A stretch of DNA of 64,000 nt. Origin: Zeugodacus cucurbitae (taxonomy: Eukaryota; Arthropoda; Insecta; Diptera; Tephritidae). Position numbers and translations under genes: made by a program. Below are positions 46,401 through 56,467 of this stretch, piece by piece; positions within the stretch are counted from its first letter, which is position 1, and each line of letters opens with the position of its first letter. The notes under the pieces are model-generated. The model was given only the letters and a program-made list of their open reading frames with translations. It had not been told where the DNA came from and did not search any database. The stretch is taken from the NCBI RefSeq assembly GCF_028554725.1, contig NC_071670.1:25910001-25974000 (forward strand), in the 5' to 3' direction.

Positions 46401-49400
46401 AACGGAGAAATTTAAAATTTATTTAATATAGAAATAAGCAAAATCTTGGTAATTTTAATAATTTTTAATATTTTGTCTGTGGTGGATCTTCTGACGGAAA
46501 TGCCATACATATGTATATGTATTTACTTACAAATAGTCAGAGTTTTTGTTTGAAAATTATTTGCTAATTTACCCAAAATGACCATGCGGTCTCTGCAGGA
46601 ATATGAATAGCAAAAAATTGTCATACAATAATATTTTGGAATTTAAAATTTGTTATGTGGGGAACAGGCGTGATTGGGAATTAATATCGGACCAAATTTC
46701 GTTGAATTTTGTCTGATGAGAGAAAAAATGTTATCATTAATTGGGCGATATCAAGCCCATTGTCCAGTGTCAATACAGCTCTCCTCTAAGATCTATATTA
46801 GCTGTCATTGATTGGTTAAGCGTTATAGATAAGCAAAAACACACACTATCCAATAATTCCAACAAACAGGCAGAACTTGTGGTGCAACACTGTGCTAAAA
46901 TATCTGTCTTAAATACTGCGAAAACGATTGAAGATATAACAAAGTTATGTACTACAATTTTGTAGAACTTATCATTATCTACAAAAAACGTCGCGACATC
47001 ATATCTCTAACTATTAATAAAAAATAAAATTTCGCTTGATAATAATATAATATAAAATTAATTGCTGTTCGTTTGTGCCGCAAAAACACGAGAACGGCCA
47101 AACCGATCTGGCTAATTTTAGTCTTGAAATATTCGTGGAAAGCCAGAAAAAGATTAGAAAGTGAGTAAATATGGAAAAGTTGCGAGGAAGATAATAATAA
47201 GAGAATTTTATTCGAGTTGACAAGAAAAATATAAAAAGAGAAAACAAAAAATAATATTTTGAAGGTTATCATTGTTGCTTTGTTAAAATATTTTTGTTAT
47301 TGTTCAATTGTATAAGGTTGTGTCGATAGCTCAAAACAACTTGTAACAAATAAGGAAAGGCTAAGTTCGGGTCCAACCGAACATTTTATACTCTCGCAAT
47401 TTATTGATGAAATTTTATTAAGAAAACACACAATTTGGCCTATATATTCGGCATAAAGTCCAATAGGAAATCATCATATACAGTATATGAGGGCTGATGT
47501 AATTCCAGAACCAATTTCTCTCATTTTCACCACCAAGGTTAACGGGTATAGGGGCAACTTGGCACCTGTTAGTAGGCAAACAAACGGCACATTCGGCCTT
47601 GAAATTACTCCAAATGAACGAAACACCAGTCGGCAAAATTGCCAAAAATAGCGCTTTAACTAAGGTTTTCCAAATATTCAAGAAGTCGCTGGAGGTACTG
47701 CACAGGACTTTAAAAGATCTTGATTGTCGATGAACGTTTTTGGTGGAGCCAGGATTCTGTTAGCGGGTGATTTACGCCAGACTCTTCCAATTATTCCTGG
47801 ATCAACTGTTGCTGACGGGCTAATCGCATGCCTAAAATCATTTAATTTTGGCAACACATATAGAATCGCCAATTAACAACTAACATATGAGTGTTTTTGC
47901 AACAATATCAAACTGCGATTGTAGAAGCAGTTGGCAGTTAACACCTCGATGGATTAATAGCATTTCCAACAGTTTTCTGTCACTTCATTGACTTGAAAGA
48001 GAAGTTTTCCTGACATGAAACCTCAATATGATAACCATAAATGACTGATTATATGACCTACATTGGTGGTAAAAAAAAAAGATATCGATGATCTTAATGC
48101 GACATTTTAGAATTTCGGTCTAAGAGAGTTGACACAGCTACAAACCAGGATTACGTAGTCAATTATCCCAAGCTATTTAAAATTGCCTGTACTATCACCA
48201 CTCACTTTGCAATTAAAAGTAGTGTGAGTTGTCATCATGCTGCGTAACATAAATCAACCTAGAGTAATCAATATCGTCGCCGAAGCCAAGATTGGACCAA
48301 CTTAATTTAATGTATACCTTAGCCACAAAAACGTGTGGCCGGGTCTGCTAATAATTTATATAGAGATAAAAATATTAAAAATCTATATTTATATTGTCCT
48401 TTTTGACCATAATTTGTCCTTTGAGCCATTTTTATCATTTTGAATGGACTACATATGTAAGACAAAATTTGGCAGCACTCAACAAGCGGCGATAGAATTT
48501 TTAATGAGGTATCCGCGTATTCTCTTGCACGAATTCAACTGGATAACTTTGTTGTTGCTTTCACATGAAAAAAAGTTTGACAAGCGAGCAGAGAAGTGAC
48601 CAATCGATTACAGCTACTATACAATTTACTACTCCTGGCATTTTGGTTTACTGTGTTAACGCACTTTACATATGTTTTACCCATTTTCATAAAGATTAAT
48701 GTGGTACTCTTGAGAAATGTCCCCAATAAGTTGATTGATATAGTTTAAATAGCATGCGTGCAAAGGAACCTCGCTCACTTTCCCAATGAAATTTATCAGA
48801 AGTTATCCTATGTACCAAATTATAGCTTTGGGTTATGGAAATTCCCTTATCTCTATAATAAATGTAAATTCTGGCCTAAACATTAAATTATATGCGTTTC
48901 GTTTCTTCTTGAAAACCACATGCCTGAAAAAACACCCATTACAATTCTATGGGAGAATGTTCTTGAATATAGACCATTTTACCAATACCTGAAAATGTTG
49001 CTTTACCTTCGAACCATTCACATTGCGAGGATATAAAATTTTCGATTTTACTCGAACTCATTCCTATTTGTTCTTTTTTCCTTAGAAAAAACACCCATTA
49101 CAATTCCATGGGAAAAGGTTCTTGAATATAGACCATTTTACCAATACCTGAAAATGTTGCTTTACCTTCGAACCATTCACATTGCGAGGATATAAAATTT
49201 TCGATTTTACTCGAACTCATTCCTATTTGTTCTTTTTTCCTTAGAAATACAACCCAGCATTCCAACGTATTGTCATTAATTTCCAAACCTTTCATAATTA
49301 AATTATAGTATATAACTATTTAAAACTTTTTTATAATATGAATAAATTTGAAACATTAAGATTATTGTGCTGAAATCAACAAAAATACATTACGGGTTCA

Positions 49401-52400
49401 AAAGAAAAACTATACTCACATCAGTATAAAATCGAACTGGAATGTATTTGAAAGTTTCTTGGTCGCCATTTGGCTCCATCAAACGACGATTAATTGCCCA
49501 AAACTGGTCAAACTTATCATTGCTTAATCCTTGCCAGAGTTGGTTGTGATCCTTCTTTTGCATAGAAGATATTATTTGCCCTCGATGCTTAAGAACATCA
49601 GCTTCCTTTAAACATGACATAAAGTGTGATTCCAAGAGATCTCTGAAAAAATTATATTGTTTATTCAAGTTTTACTTTAGAACAAAAAAAAACGCCAACC
49701 TCGTTGAGAGCTTTACCAAGACGTCTTCTGGGAATTTAGAAAAATGTATTGTAAGATACCATGGCACACTGTCTTCTTCGGGATACAATTGATCATATAG
49801 AACACCTTAAAAACAAAGGGACAATATTACTACGTATGCTACATATATGTATATTTATGATGACTCTCGCAACATATTACACGGTACACAGTGATCCCCG
49901 CTTAAGTGATCCCCCCCAAAAGTCTTGCATATATATATATATATATATATACAACTGTTCAAAATAATAGGTGCACCAAAATTTTTCAAGCAAAACTCAT
50001 CATAAATAATTTTCAATCAAAATTTTAAGAAAAGTGCAAATGTAATTCAATTCTTTAGATATTCACAAGTGAAGTTAAAAAAATTCACATTTAAATAAAC
50101 CATAACAAAGAAATGTGGATCAAAGCATGCTACATAGCCGAAATCAGCCTGCTCAAAAAATAAGTACACTTTCGATAAATCATTTATTATTGAAAAATAA
50201 ATTCTAATACACATGTTTTGTTGTATATTTAACATTATTTAGTTAATAGAGAGTATATCCACCATCATTTCGGATTTAAAAAAAAATTTTTGGACATTCT
50301 AGATGGGTCGCAAGTCACACTCCACCGTTGAAGAAGTTCAGTAAGTTCCCACCTCACGATTTTTTGACAAAATGTATATCGTATCGTAGGTCATTGTATA
50401 AAAAATATATTTAACTTTAATAACCTTTTTGAATTTTTTTGTTTCAGCAACTCATTCGGCCGGAATCATGTCAGCAGTTTTTTTGGCACCTCCGAATACA
50501 GCATATAACTCAGTTATTTTTTCAATATTTTTGTAAAGAAAAAATTTTGAAAGGTAGCTGAAAATATACCTTATTATGTGCGAAAAACTTCGAAACAATC
50601 GGTCGAGTGCTTTCTTTAAAAAAAAATCACGAAAATCGACTAATTTTTCATGGGTTACACTGGTATAGGCCCTTAACGAATCAAGATTAATTTTAATTGA
50701 TTTTGAAGTTATAGGTAACTTGTGAAATTAATTAAGACTACGGTGATGATTTGTGTTTTTTGTGAAATATGTAAGAAAATATCACAATTTTTTTGTACCA
50801 TTTTTGTGCGTCTTCAATGTGTTTACATAAAGTTTTAAATGTGTTCCCCCCACCTTTAGGTTTATTTTATATTATCTTTATCAGAGCCTTAAGGTAATAA
50901 AAGTCTTAAAGTTAGGTGCGGAAATTTGCGGATGTATTTGCAATCTTCAAAGTACTAATGCCCTATGAATTCACTATTTTTACGAATAAACTCATTATAA
51001 CTGGGCAAAGAAAGCTTCTGTGTACAGTTTACGAGAGGAGACATTATAAGTTTTTGTTCTAATTATAATGGTTGTTGAATGACTGTGAAAAATAAACTTT
51101 ATTAAATTGGTTGATAATTTGTTGTTTTCCTACATGATTTTTGTTATTTATTCTTATAGGTTGAATATGGGGTTTGGATATATATAACGACAAATCATGT
51201 TCAGCTTTTTTCTCGCTTTCCTAAATATTTTATATAGGATCTAGTAGTCCGATGCCAATTTTTTTACTATATATTTAAAATATTTTTCTAGATTTTTGGT
51301 GAAAATTTCATAGCGATATCTCAACGGGAAGTATTTATGACTGTCCCTTCATACAAGCCGAACCACTGTGCATTGTAACTATTTTCAAAAAAGACCTTTG
51401 CAAGTTGTCGGGGCGATTACTGCAAAAATTGGAAATGAAGCTAGTGCTCAAACCATTCACAGGACACCTCTAAAAGGTCAAGCTACTAAAATTAATAAAC
51501 GGGAAGCTTCCATTATTGCGTTAAAAAAATTGTAATATGAGGTCAAACTTTGCTTTGAAATTATTGGCCAAGACACGAGGAAGCAAAAAAGTGGAGAAAT
51601 AAAATTTGGAAAGACGAAACAAAAATTATTTTGTTTGGAAACCGTTGTGAGAGAAGTGTACTTCGCCCATAATGAAAGGATTTCCATGTCCGATTTATTA
51701 TTTCTTTATTTCTCCACTTTTTTACTCCTGGCCAATATACATGATTTCAAAACTAAATTTAACCTCATTATAAAATTTTTGCATCGCAACAATGGAAGCT
51801 TCCTGGCTATTCGATTTGGTAGCTTGGCCTTTGAGAAGTGCTTGTGAACTGTTTGAGCAGTAAAATCATTTCCAAATTTTTACTGCCATCGCCTCCGAAG
51901 ACTTGAATGGAGGGCATCGATAGCATGTGTTCGAAAGTGAAAAGCTACCTCCCCGAACTTTCTCGCTTCTTCTGTGCGAGGAGCCTAGCACTCGCACCCA
52001 CTAAATCGACGGCGACCCTTTTTACCAATTGGACGAAGGAGTACAGACTAAGTCTTAACATTCATGTCAATGGCACACCAATTCCAATAGTCAGTAATCC
52101 CAAAATTTTGGGAGTCACATTTGACAGTCTGCACTCCTTCACTCCACACTCGACTGCGATAGTCACTAAAGTACAGAGCCGCAACAAAATCCTCAAGTCG
52201 CTAGCCGGTAGCACTTGGGGAAAGGACAAAGAAACGTTGCTGGCCACTTACAAGGTATGGTCGCCTGGATGCAGTGACACGCAGCAGAGGAAGCTACAGA
52301 CGTGCCAGAACACTGCACTCCGAACAGCAACAGGATGTCTCTTGATGTCACCAATGACATACCTTCATAGTGAGGCCATTATGCTGTCTATTAAGGAGCA

Positions 52401-54364
52401 TAATGAACTGCTTACCAAGCAGTTTCTACTTGGGTGTTTTCGTAGAAACCACGTGAAACCAGAGTGACCCTTGCGCAACTTCGATCTGGATATTGTAGCA
52501 GGTTAAACTCCTACTTATCCAGACTGAACCCGACATACAAAATACATGTCCCGCATGCAACGAGTCCCCGCATGATTCTAACCACCTCTTTGTATGCCCA
52601 ATGAACCCTTCTCATCTGACACCCCTTTCCCTTTGGTCAAACCCTGTCGAAACAGCACGTTTCCTGGGCCTCCCGTTACGTACGACAACTAGATTTATGC
52701 TCTTCTTTTCAGGCAGGGATAGATAACCGCTACAACAACAACAACAGGATAATTTTTTACCGAAAACATCGATAAATCTCGCAGATATTTTATAGTAATT
52801 CAGAGGGATAATTTTTCTCCCATCTACCTAATATAAAGTTCTTCAAACATCCGATGTGCTTTATACCGCCTATATCGGTTAATATATGAATTATATTGAA
52901 ATGTTTCGAGATAAAATATTAACACTAATGATAAACATTTTGAACCTACCACAAATATAAAATTCAGCATTGTATTGGAGATAAGAATGTTTTATATATA
53001 AAATTAATATTTTAGAACGGATTAATACAATAAGGAAGTTGCAGATATACGGCAATACTGCGTTTGATCTCTATAACTGATGTGGAAATATTCATTATTG
53101 TTGTTATAACTGTTATCTAACCCCTGTTTGGGGAGAAAAATCACATTAAATTGACATTGAGGTCACCTATACAAAAAAACGAGTGTTATATAAGTAAGTT
53201 ATATTGGACATATTGGAGGACTTACAAGTTGTCGTAAAGTGTAAAAAAAAACATGCAGTTTAAAACTCTTACAATTGTTTAAAAAAAAATTATTATTGGA
53301 TTGCTTATAAAATAAATTTATAACTCCAGCTCTTATTTTGATATTTGGAAAGGTTTTAATCCACGACGCCATTCACTACGTAGGAATCTATGAAGGTGTT
53401 GATGCTAAAATTCATTATGCTCCATAAACATCTCGAAATAACATTGGTTATTGTCGACCATGCCATGGAGGAAGCTTGTTTTCTCCTAAGTTTTAATTTC
53501 ATTTGCCAAGAAACTCAACACATTCTGAAACCCTGTTATTGTCAGCTTATTGCATTGCAAAATTGGGTTGGTGTGCCATATTTATTTTTGTACTCAATTT
53601 TTATGAATGAACTGCTGAATTATACAATACATAATTGCCGGGATAAGTCAACGAGAGTTCACAGTTTTGAAAATATTTTGACCGATGATAACGAATTGCT
53701 TATCTATTTCGGCGTGGACAGACCGTAGGGAAAAGGGTGTTAAACGTTATTAAGTTTCACTGGACAAGTCGGATATGGATTGTTGGGATTGTTGGCTCTA
53801 ACGCCAACTTCGAAGTCATTTCAACTGTTCGGCTCAAAAGTTTCAAGTAAGTTCAGAAAAACTTCTTTAGTGTGCTACCCTTTTTTATAGGGAATATGGA
53901 ATCGTTAAAGGCGTTCGAATGAGAAAACTTGAAAATAAAACCGACATATTATCTTATGTAGCAATATGTCAAATTCATTCTTCTGTAGTCTTACATATGC
54001 AGTATAGTATTTCAGCGAATTTCCCATAATATAAAAATTAAACAAACTTACCTATGGGATAGTGTAATTTTAAAGGTATTCCATTGTAATCAAACCACAC
54101 ATTTCCATCTTGTTGTTCATGTGATATATACCGACTAAAATATTTTTTTACCTAAATATATAACTTTGAAACATTAATACACTTCAAAACATTTTTAATA
54201 TTTTATACCTTATCTGTAACTAATGGCAAATAACTTAAACGAGAGACCATTAAGTAAAAGTTTTCTGGCTGTTGTAAACCAACAATTTCTTCGGGATCGG
54301 CTTGAAAGCAAATAGCGATTTGACCCTCCCAAATCATTCTTAGAATCTCCCGATCATGGGCCAT
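37477..54364 (-). CDS. Atg5: Autophagy protein 5 (six exons, 270 aa)
   Basis: Atg5 is conjugated to Atg12 and, with Atg16, helps lipidate Atg8 on the forming autophagosome. Exons (- strand): 54209-54364, 54052-54151, 49700-49805, 49420-49642, 37668-37773, 37477-37598; total 813 nt, all phases fit. Conserved blocks: MAHDREILRMIWEGQIAICF; DGNVWFDYNGIPLKLHYPIG; WYLTIHFSKFPED; FMSCLKEADVLKHR (Lys133 is the expected Atg12 acceptor by homology); KKDHNQLWQGLSNDKFDQFW; and C-terminal LSYPDNFLHLF. Length agrees with Drosophila (about 269 aa). Intron 2 (4.2 kb) and intron 4 (11.6 kb) are transposon-filled. Intron 5 starts with GC (GCAAGT) rather than GT; the reading frame and homology allow no other join that I found. 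A DRE lies about 150 bp upstream. Confidence 0.95.
37774..38509. other. Start of Atg5 intron 4, unassigned
   Basis: No gene. Contains two copies of ATTCGCACGGGACA (38042, 38232), a motif that recurs in the duplicated blocks downstream. Confidence 0.5.
38510..39290. repeat. Long direct duplication, copy 1
   Basis: About 780 bp closely repeated at 41560-42190 plus 46430-46520, for example CTTGATAATATAAATTTG, AATAGGTAGTTCAGTGGAAT, GATGTCGCACGGGACATTAA and AATATTTTGTCTGTG. No coding frame. Confidence 0.8.
39532..40164. mobile_element. TTAA-flanked MITE (piggyBac-type target)
   Basis: GAGGCACACCTAGTGTAA at the left end is mirrored by CACACTAGGTTTGCCCC at the right end, each next to TTAA (39528-39531, 40165-40168). 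633 bp, AT-rich, non-coding. A TTAA target is characteristic of piggyBac elements; the assignment is inference. Confidence 0.65.
40302..41424 (+). pseudogene. Tigger/pogo-like transposase relic
   Basis: DDE_1 domain: LFNADETGLFRHQLP (first Asp), FIDNATSHSLMNEY after a frameshift near 40560 (second Asp), and FLPPNLTIEIQPPHQEIIKN where the third Asp of the usual QPLDQGI is replaced by His. A further frameshift near 40930 leads to an acidic tail (GTSSSESEDESTE). The N-terminal CENP-B-like DNA-binding part is missing. The right end TAGGTTTTACTG then TA (41413-41426) looks like a pogo terminal repeat. Inactive. Confidence 0.8.
41560..42190. repeat. Long direct duplication, copy 2 (interrupted)
   Basis: Same order and orientation as 38510-39180. 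The rest of this copy (TTTTAATATTTTGTCTGTGG) lies at 46430-46520 on the far side of the jockey-like insertion. Confidence 0.8.
42320..45013 (-). pseudogene. Jockey-like ORF2, endonuclease and reverse transcriptase, broken
   Basis: Endonuclease 45013-44003: NICIWNANGVNQHK, MLLSETHLT, LTAIYCPPR, AGGDYNAKH, DLSSDHSLILIKL. A frameshift near 44050 leads to the RT start (RPISLLPCLSKIFEKVLL), which breaks after NNVIPT where a few bases and the QFGFR motif are missing; RT resumes at 43264 with RAGVPQGSVLGP. The catalytic box reads FADV instead of FADD (seen intact in the second copy), which should abolish polymerisation. The C-terminal part (CSPWYIRNENIHKDLGIP) runs to a stop at 42320. Confidence 0.85.
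45010..45957 (-). CDS. Jockey-like ORF1, gag-like nucleic-acid-binding protein
   Basis: RNA-binding ORF1 of the retrotransposon. After a PRE-like segment (YSYQLKSSKGLEVVIKGIES, KYLLHRRITVEEP) come three zinc knuckles: CTNCQEYGHTKAYC, CVVCGDLHPTSKC and CSNCGGNHTANYRGC. The C-terminus is Gln-rich and coiled-coil-like. The open frame starts without ATG at its upstream edge; the first in-frame ATG is at residue 34, so the start was either lost or is non-canonical. The stop overlaps the ORF2 start as ATGA (45010-45013), a layout that favours translation by reinitiation. Confidence 0.8.
   Translation of the reverse strand: MSNLIGTNNFHIVPLKKGNIDETKIQTYTEKSFMDVVKFLSNNNKNYYSYQLKSSKGLEVVIKGIESSVDSNDVKEALEEGGFSIKSVVNIFNRNKVPQPMFKIELMPNNEQLKKNETHPIYKLKYLLHRRITVEEPHKSNGPVQCTNCQEYGHTKAYCTLRSVCVVCGDLHPTSKCTLKKEDLNKKCSNCGGNHTANYRGCPVYKDLKTKLTVGIRSRRNQMINIPSNEIIENPVHISKQCILKNNAVQGSYANVVKGNTTQMQLPQNQPNGSIETMILNLTQCMTQFMSTMQNMIQEVIKAQNQILQTFLSKK
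46405..47003. other. Atg5 intron 4, remainder of duplication and unassigned DNA
   Basis: 46430-46520 is the tail of duplication copy 2. 46741-46965 is open for 74 codons (SSPLRSILAVIDWLSVIDKQ) but resembles nothing I know and is probably chance. Confidence 0.4.
47004..48351 (+). mobile_element. Helitron relic with helicase motifs
   Basis: Starts TCTCTAACTATTAATAAAAA after A; ends CGGGTCTGCTAA before T. Between, 47729-47860 encodes FGGARILLAGDLRQTLPII then PGSTVADGLIACLKSFN, the Pif1-type Helitron helicase, and 48235 VIMLRNINQP. A high-copy repeat block (47353-47500) is inserted. Confidence 0.8.
47353..47500 (+). repeat. Dispersed AAGTTCGGG repeat block
   Basis: Same AAGGAAAGGCTAAGTTCGGG ... 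TTTTATACTCTCGCAATTTA start as 8828 and 23059, with GGCATAAAGTCCAATAG shared with 23150. Confidence 0.7.
48927..49246. repeat. 159-bp tandem duplication in Atg5 intron 4
   Basis: Two units (about 48927-49086 and 49087-49246) differ at only a few bases. Length 159 is a multiple of three, and on the - strand both units read the same frame (KIENFISSQCEWFEGKATFS) to a stop. It starts 170 bp beyond Atg5 exon 4. No known domain. Confidence 0.85.
49950..51660 (+). mobile_element. Split Tc1-like relic
   Basis: Starts after a TA microsatellite with ACAACTGTTCAAAATAATAG, a Tc1-type terminal repeat. ATGGGTCGCAAGTCACAC (50304) could be the transposase start (MGRKSHSTVEEVQ). The body resumes near 51400 with VAAI-like and IWKDETKIILFGN, the Tc1 first-Asp motif. 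A non-coding block (50340-51390) separates the two. Confidence 0.5.
50340..50672 (-). mobile_element. Truncated copy of the TTAA MITE family
   Basis: CGTAGGTCATTGTATAAA matches the reverse of TTGTACAATGACCTACG inside 39532-40164, and the right end GGTTACACTGGTATAGGCCC is followed by TTAA (50673-50676). Confidence 0.5.
51480..51815. repeat. Inverted duplication of a Tc1 fragment
   Basis: 51480-51600 (GGGAAGCTTCCATTATTGCG ... AAAAAAGTGGAGAAATAAA) recurs in reverse at 51700-51815; the arms extend outward to about 51410 and 51870 at lower identity. Confidence 0.7.
51905..52747 (+). mobile_element. 5'-truncated jockey-clade retrotransposon 3' end
   Basis: RT C-terminal part: CSKVKSYLPELSRFF, LAPTKSTATLFTNWTKE, NPKILGVTFDSLHSF, KSLAGSTWGKDKETLLATYK, CQNTALRTATGCLLMSP. 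A deletion lies at TYKVWSPG. The frame stops at 52465, and the element ends in a CAACAACAACAACA tail, typical of some insect non-LTR elements. It sits in Atg5 intron 2. Confidence 0.85.
52748..54051. other. Atg5 intron 2, unassigned part
   Basis: 53390-53728 (+) is open for 112 codons from an ATG (HAMEEACFLLSFNFICQETQ) but I do not recognise it and it may be chance or a degraded element. The rest is AT-rich without family matches. Confidence 0.3.
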
Positions 54365-54513
54365 TTTATACACTTAAATCCACTTTGTTAATTTATAAAT
54401 TCTTGAATTAAAATGTATAACTACAGAATAAATTAATAAATCCAATATTTTACTGTATGACTTGTTTATTTGGATAATGCATACTAACATACCTGTGTCA
54501 ATACTCAACAATT

Positions 54514-54521
54514 TATCGATA
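54514..54521. promoter_or_regulatory. DRE (TATCGATA) upstream of Atg5
   Basis: Perfect TATCGATA about 150 bp before the Atg5 start codon; the same site precedes MED18. Confidence 0.6.
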
Positions 54522-54605
54522 CAAATAACCTAAACGATAAATTGTTTCTTTTTCAATTCACTCTGCCGTTACACGGGAAAGAACTTGATTTCAAGTTGAT
54601 AACAC

Positions 54606-55002
54606 CAAAGTGTATTCAACAAAATGAACTAAGTATACAATATTTAATTTTTCTTTACCCGAATTTGACATGTATGTTGCCATTGATTTAACCCTTATAT
54701 TTATTCAAAAATTCAAATTTTGAAATTCAAAAGTAAACAAATTTCAAACCAAAAAAATAATATTTTTTAAATGAATAAAAGAAAATGCCGAATACTTTCT
54801 GCTTAGACAAAACAACTCATGGAAGCAATTTACTAAGGTTTTGTGCTCCAACTGACAAATTGCAAACAATTTTATCAATATATATTATATTGTTAAAGTT
54901 AAAAAAGACGGGTTAATGTAAACAAATACATGAATTGTTTACTATTTGATTGTCAAAAGCGGGTATGTCAAATACTTAGTTCACTTTGTTGAATACACTT
55001 TG
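54606..55002. mobile_element. hAT MITE with 8-bp duplication
   Basis: Terminal repeats of about 31 bp starting CAAAGTGTATTCAACAAA differ by one or two bases. Perfect 8-bp duplication GATAACAC (54598-54605, 55003-55010). Non-coding, 397 bp, between the Atg5 and ABHD11 starts. Confidence 0.9.
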
Positions 55003-55010
55003 GATAACAC

Positions 55011-55610
55011 GAACTAATTGTCAAAATTGAATTAAAATGAAAGCCAGGATGAATGCAGCAAACAAGTTGACATTCAATTATTGTTACAGATGTGCCGTCG
55101 TCGAGAAAGCTGCTTCCATTTATCGCCCAAATAAGTCTTTATTTTTAAATTATTCTATATGTACGTCGGAAGATTCATATTCCATAAAATGCAGTGTTTG
55201 CATATAATTTCGTAAGAGGGAATAATTCACTTTCTTCAACTTAATTCATCGTTAATTTTAAAACTAACTCCTGATATTTAGGAGAGAGAGCGACGAGAAG
55301 AGGGGAATCGGGCCCGTCCTCTCGTATTCGGCACTACGATTTGTTTTTATTATTAATCACAGTGCGATTTGACGTAATTCAGCAATCTTATTTTATTTTT
55401 TATTATTAACCCAAACGATTACCCTCCTCCCGCCCAACCGACGCGTGGGGCGCAGTCCGCATACGAGCGGAATTTGCCGAGTGGAATTTGCCTAGAAAGG
55501 CAAGAGATTTTTAAGCGTCCGGTTCTCAAACTGCTTAGCTACAGAAACAAACATTTCAACAGCTGAGAATTAAAAATTTATAAAAACAAAAAGTTAAAAA
55601 TTTCTGAATA
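55011..55610. other. Intergenic region with a GC-richer patch
   Basis: 55270-55510 is GC-richer than its surroundings (GAATCGGGCCCGTCCTC, CCAACCGACGCGTGGGG). A 57-codon frame at 55037 has two CxxC pairs but no known homologue. Nothing firm. Confidence 0.35.
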
Positions 55611-55950
55611 TTACTTATTAAGAGAAGACAAAATAGTTTTTTTGATGCTAAATATTGAGTCAGATGGATCAAATGTGCTGGAATGCGAATTAAACTCATG
55701 ACATATTCGGCAGAATGGTTCATTTAACTCAAAATTTGTTCTAGAAGATTTTAGAAATAATGGTCTAAACTGCCTGGATGAACGCAATGGGACATTAAAC
55801 TTAATATCAGACAAAAGGAATGAACTACAAACTAAACCATTCAGAAGTTTTACTAGGAATATTATACCTAGCATTTCTCTGCGACTAGTGAGTGTGGGAA
55901 GATTTATAAGTTTTAAACGACTAGTATACGGGGGAAGATTCAATCTTGAA
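55611..55950 (-). pseudogene. C-terminal relic of a non-LTR retrotransposon
   Basis: The 110-codon frame reads YTSRLKLINLPTLTSRR, IIFLVKLLNGLVCSSFLL, KFNVPLRSSRQF, RTNFELNEPFCRICHEFN, the conserved tail after the RT domain of CR1/jockey-type elements. Everything upstream is absent. Confidence 0.7.
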
Positions 55951-56050
55951 TCCCAATGTAAGTGGCCTTTAAATTCTTACATTGGTGCATTTGCGTTTTT
56001 TTTTTTTTTTCAAATGAATATTTACTATGTATTCAGATAATTTGATTTTA

Positions 56051-56051
56051 T

Positions 56052-56082
<31 letters not shown>
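56051..56082. repeat. TA microsatellite
   Basis: Uninterrupted alternating TA over about 30 bases after an interrupted start; a similar tract is at 49929-49952. Confidence 0.9.
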
Positions 56083-56467
56083 ACGCTTAGCCAATCGATG
56101 ACAGCTAATATAATTCAAATATTTTATAATATTGGAAGTAAGTATAAAAATTTGATAGTGAAATTTATTTTTGCGTTTGCCAATGAAGTCTACAAAAAAT
56201 TTAGGAAATGATATCAAAGAGATCGGCAAGGGTGACACCAAAAGAGAGAAAGAGTTGCAATTATTAGCGTAAAGTTTTTGTGTATGATCGCAGTCTTAGT
56301 ATGGATTATCTCGATAGCAAAAGATAAAACTATGATGTTTTTATACAATTATCGGAAAATACCGATTATAAAACTGCTCAGAATTTTATCGTGCGAAAAA
56401 GTTTTGTATAGCGTTTTTTGATTACATTTCTATCACTGTCAAAATATCAACAGTTTCTGGTTTTAAA

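Larger units (their letters stand above)
42226..46404 (-). mobile_element. Nearly full-length jockey-like non-LTR retrotransposon, copy 1
   Basis: On the - strand: 5' untranslated part (46404-45958), ORF1 gag, ORF2 endonuclease-RT, an AATAAATAAAG signal and a poly(A) tail at 42240-42228. Short flanking words GGAGAATTT and GGAGAAATTT are a possible target duplication. It sits inside copy 2 of the long duplication, so it is younger than that event. Confidence 0.85.

Noticed and set aside
53390..53728. 112-codon frame in Atg5 intron 2
   Set aside because: No known motif and no splice or codon support; kept only as part of an unassigned region.
55037..55210. 57-codon frame with two CxxC pairs
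   Set aside because: Too short and cysteine spacing matches no zinc-binding family I know; likely chance.
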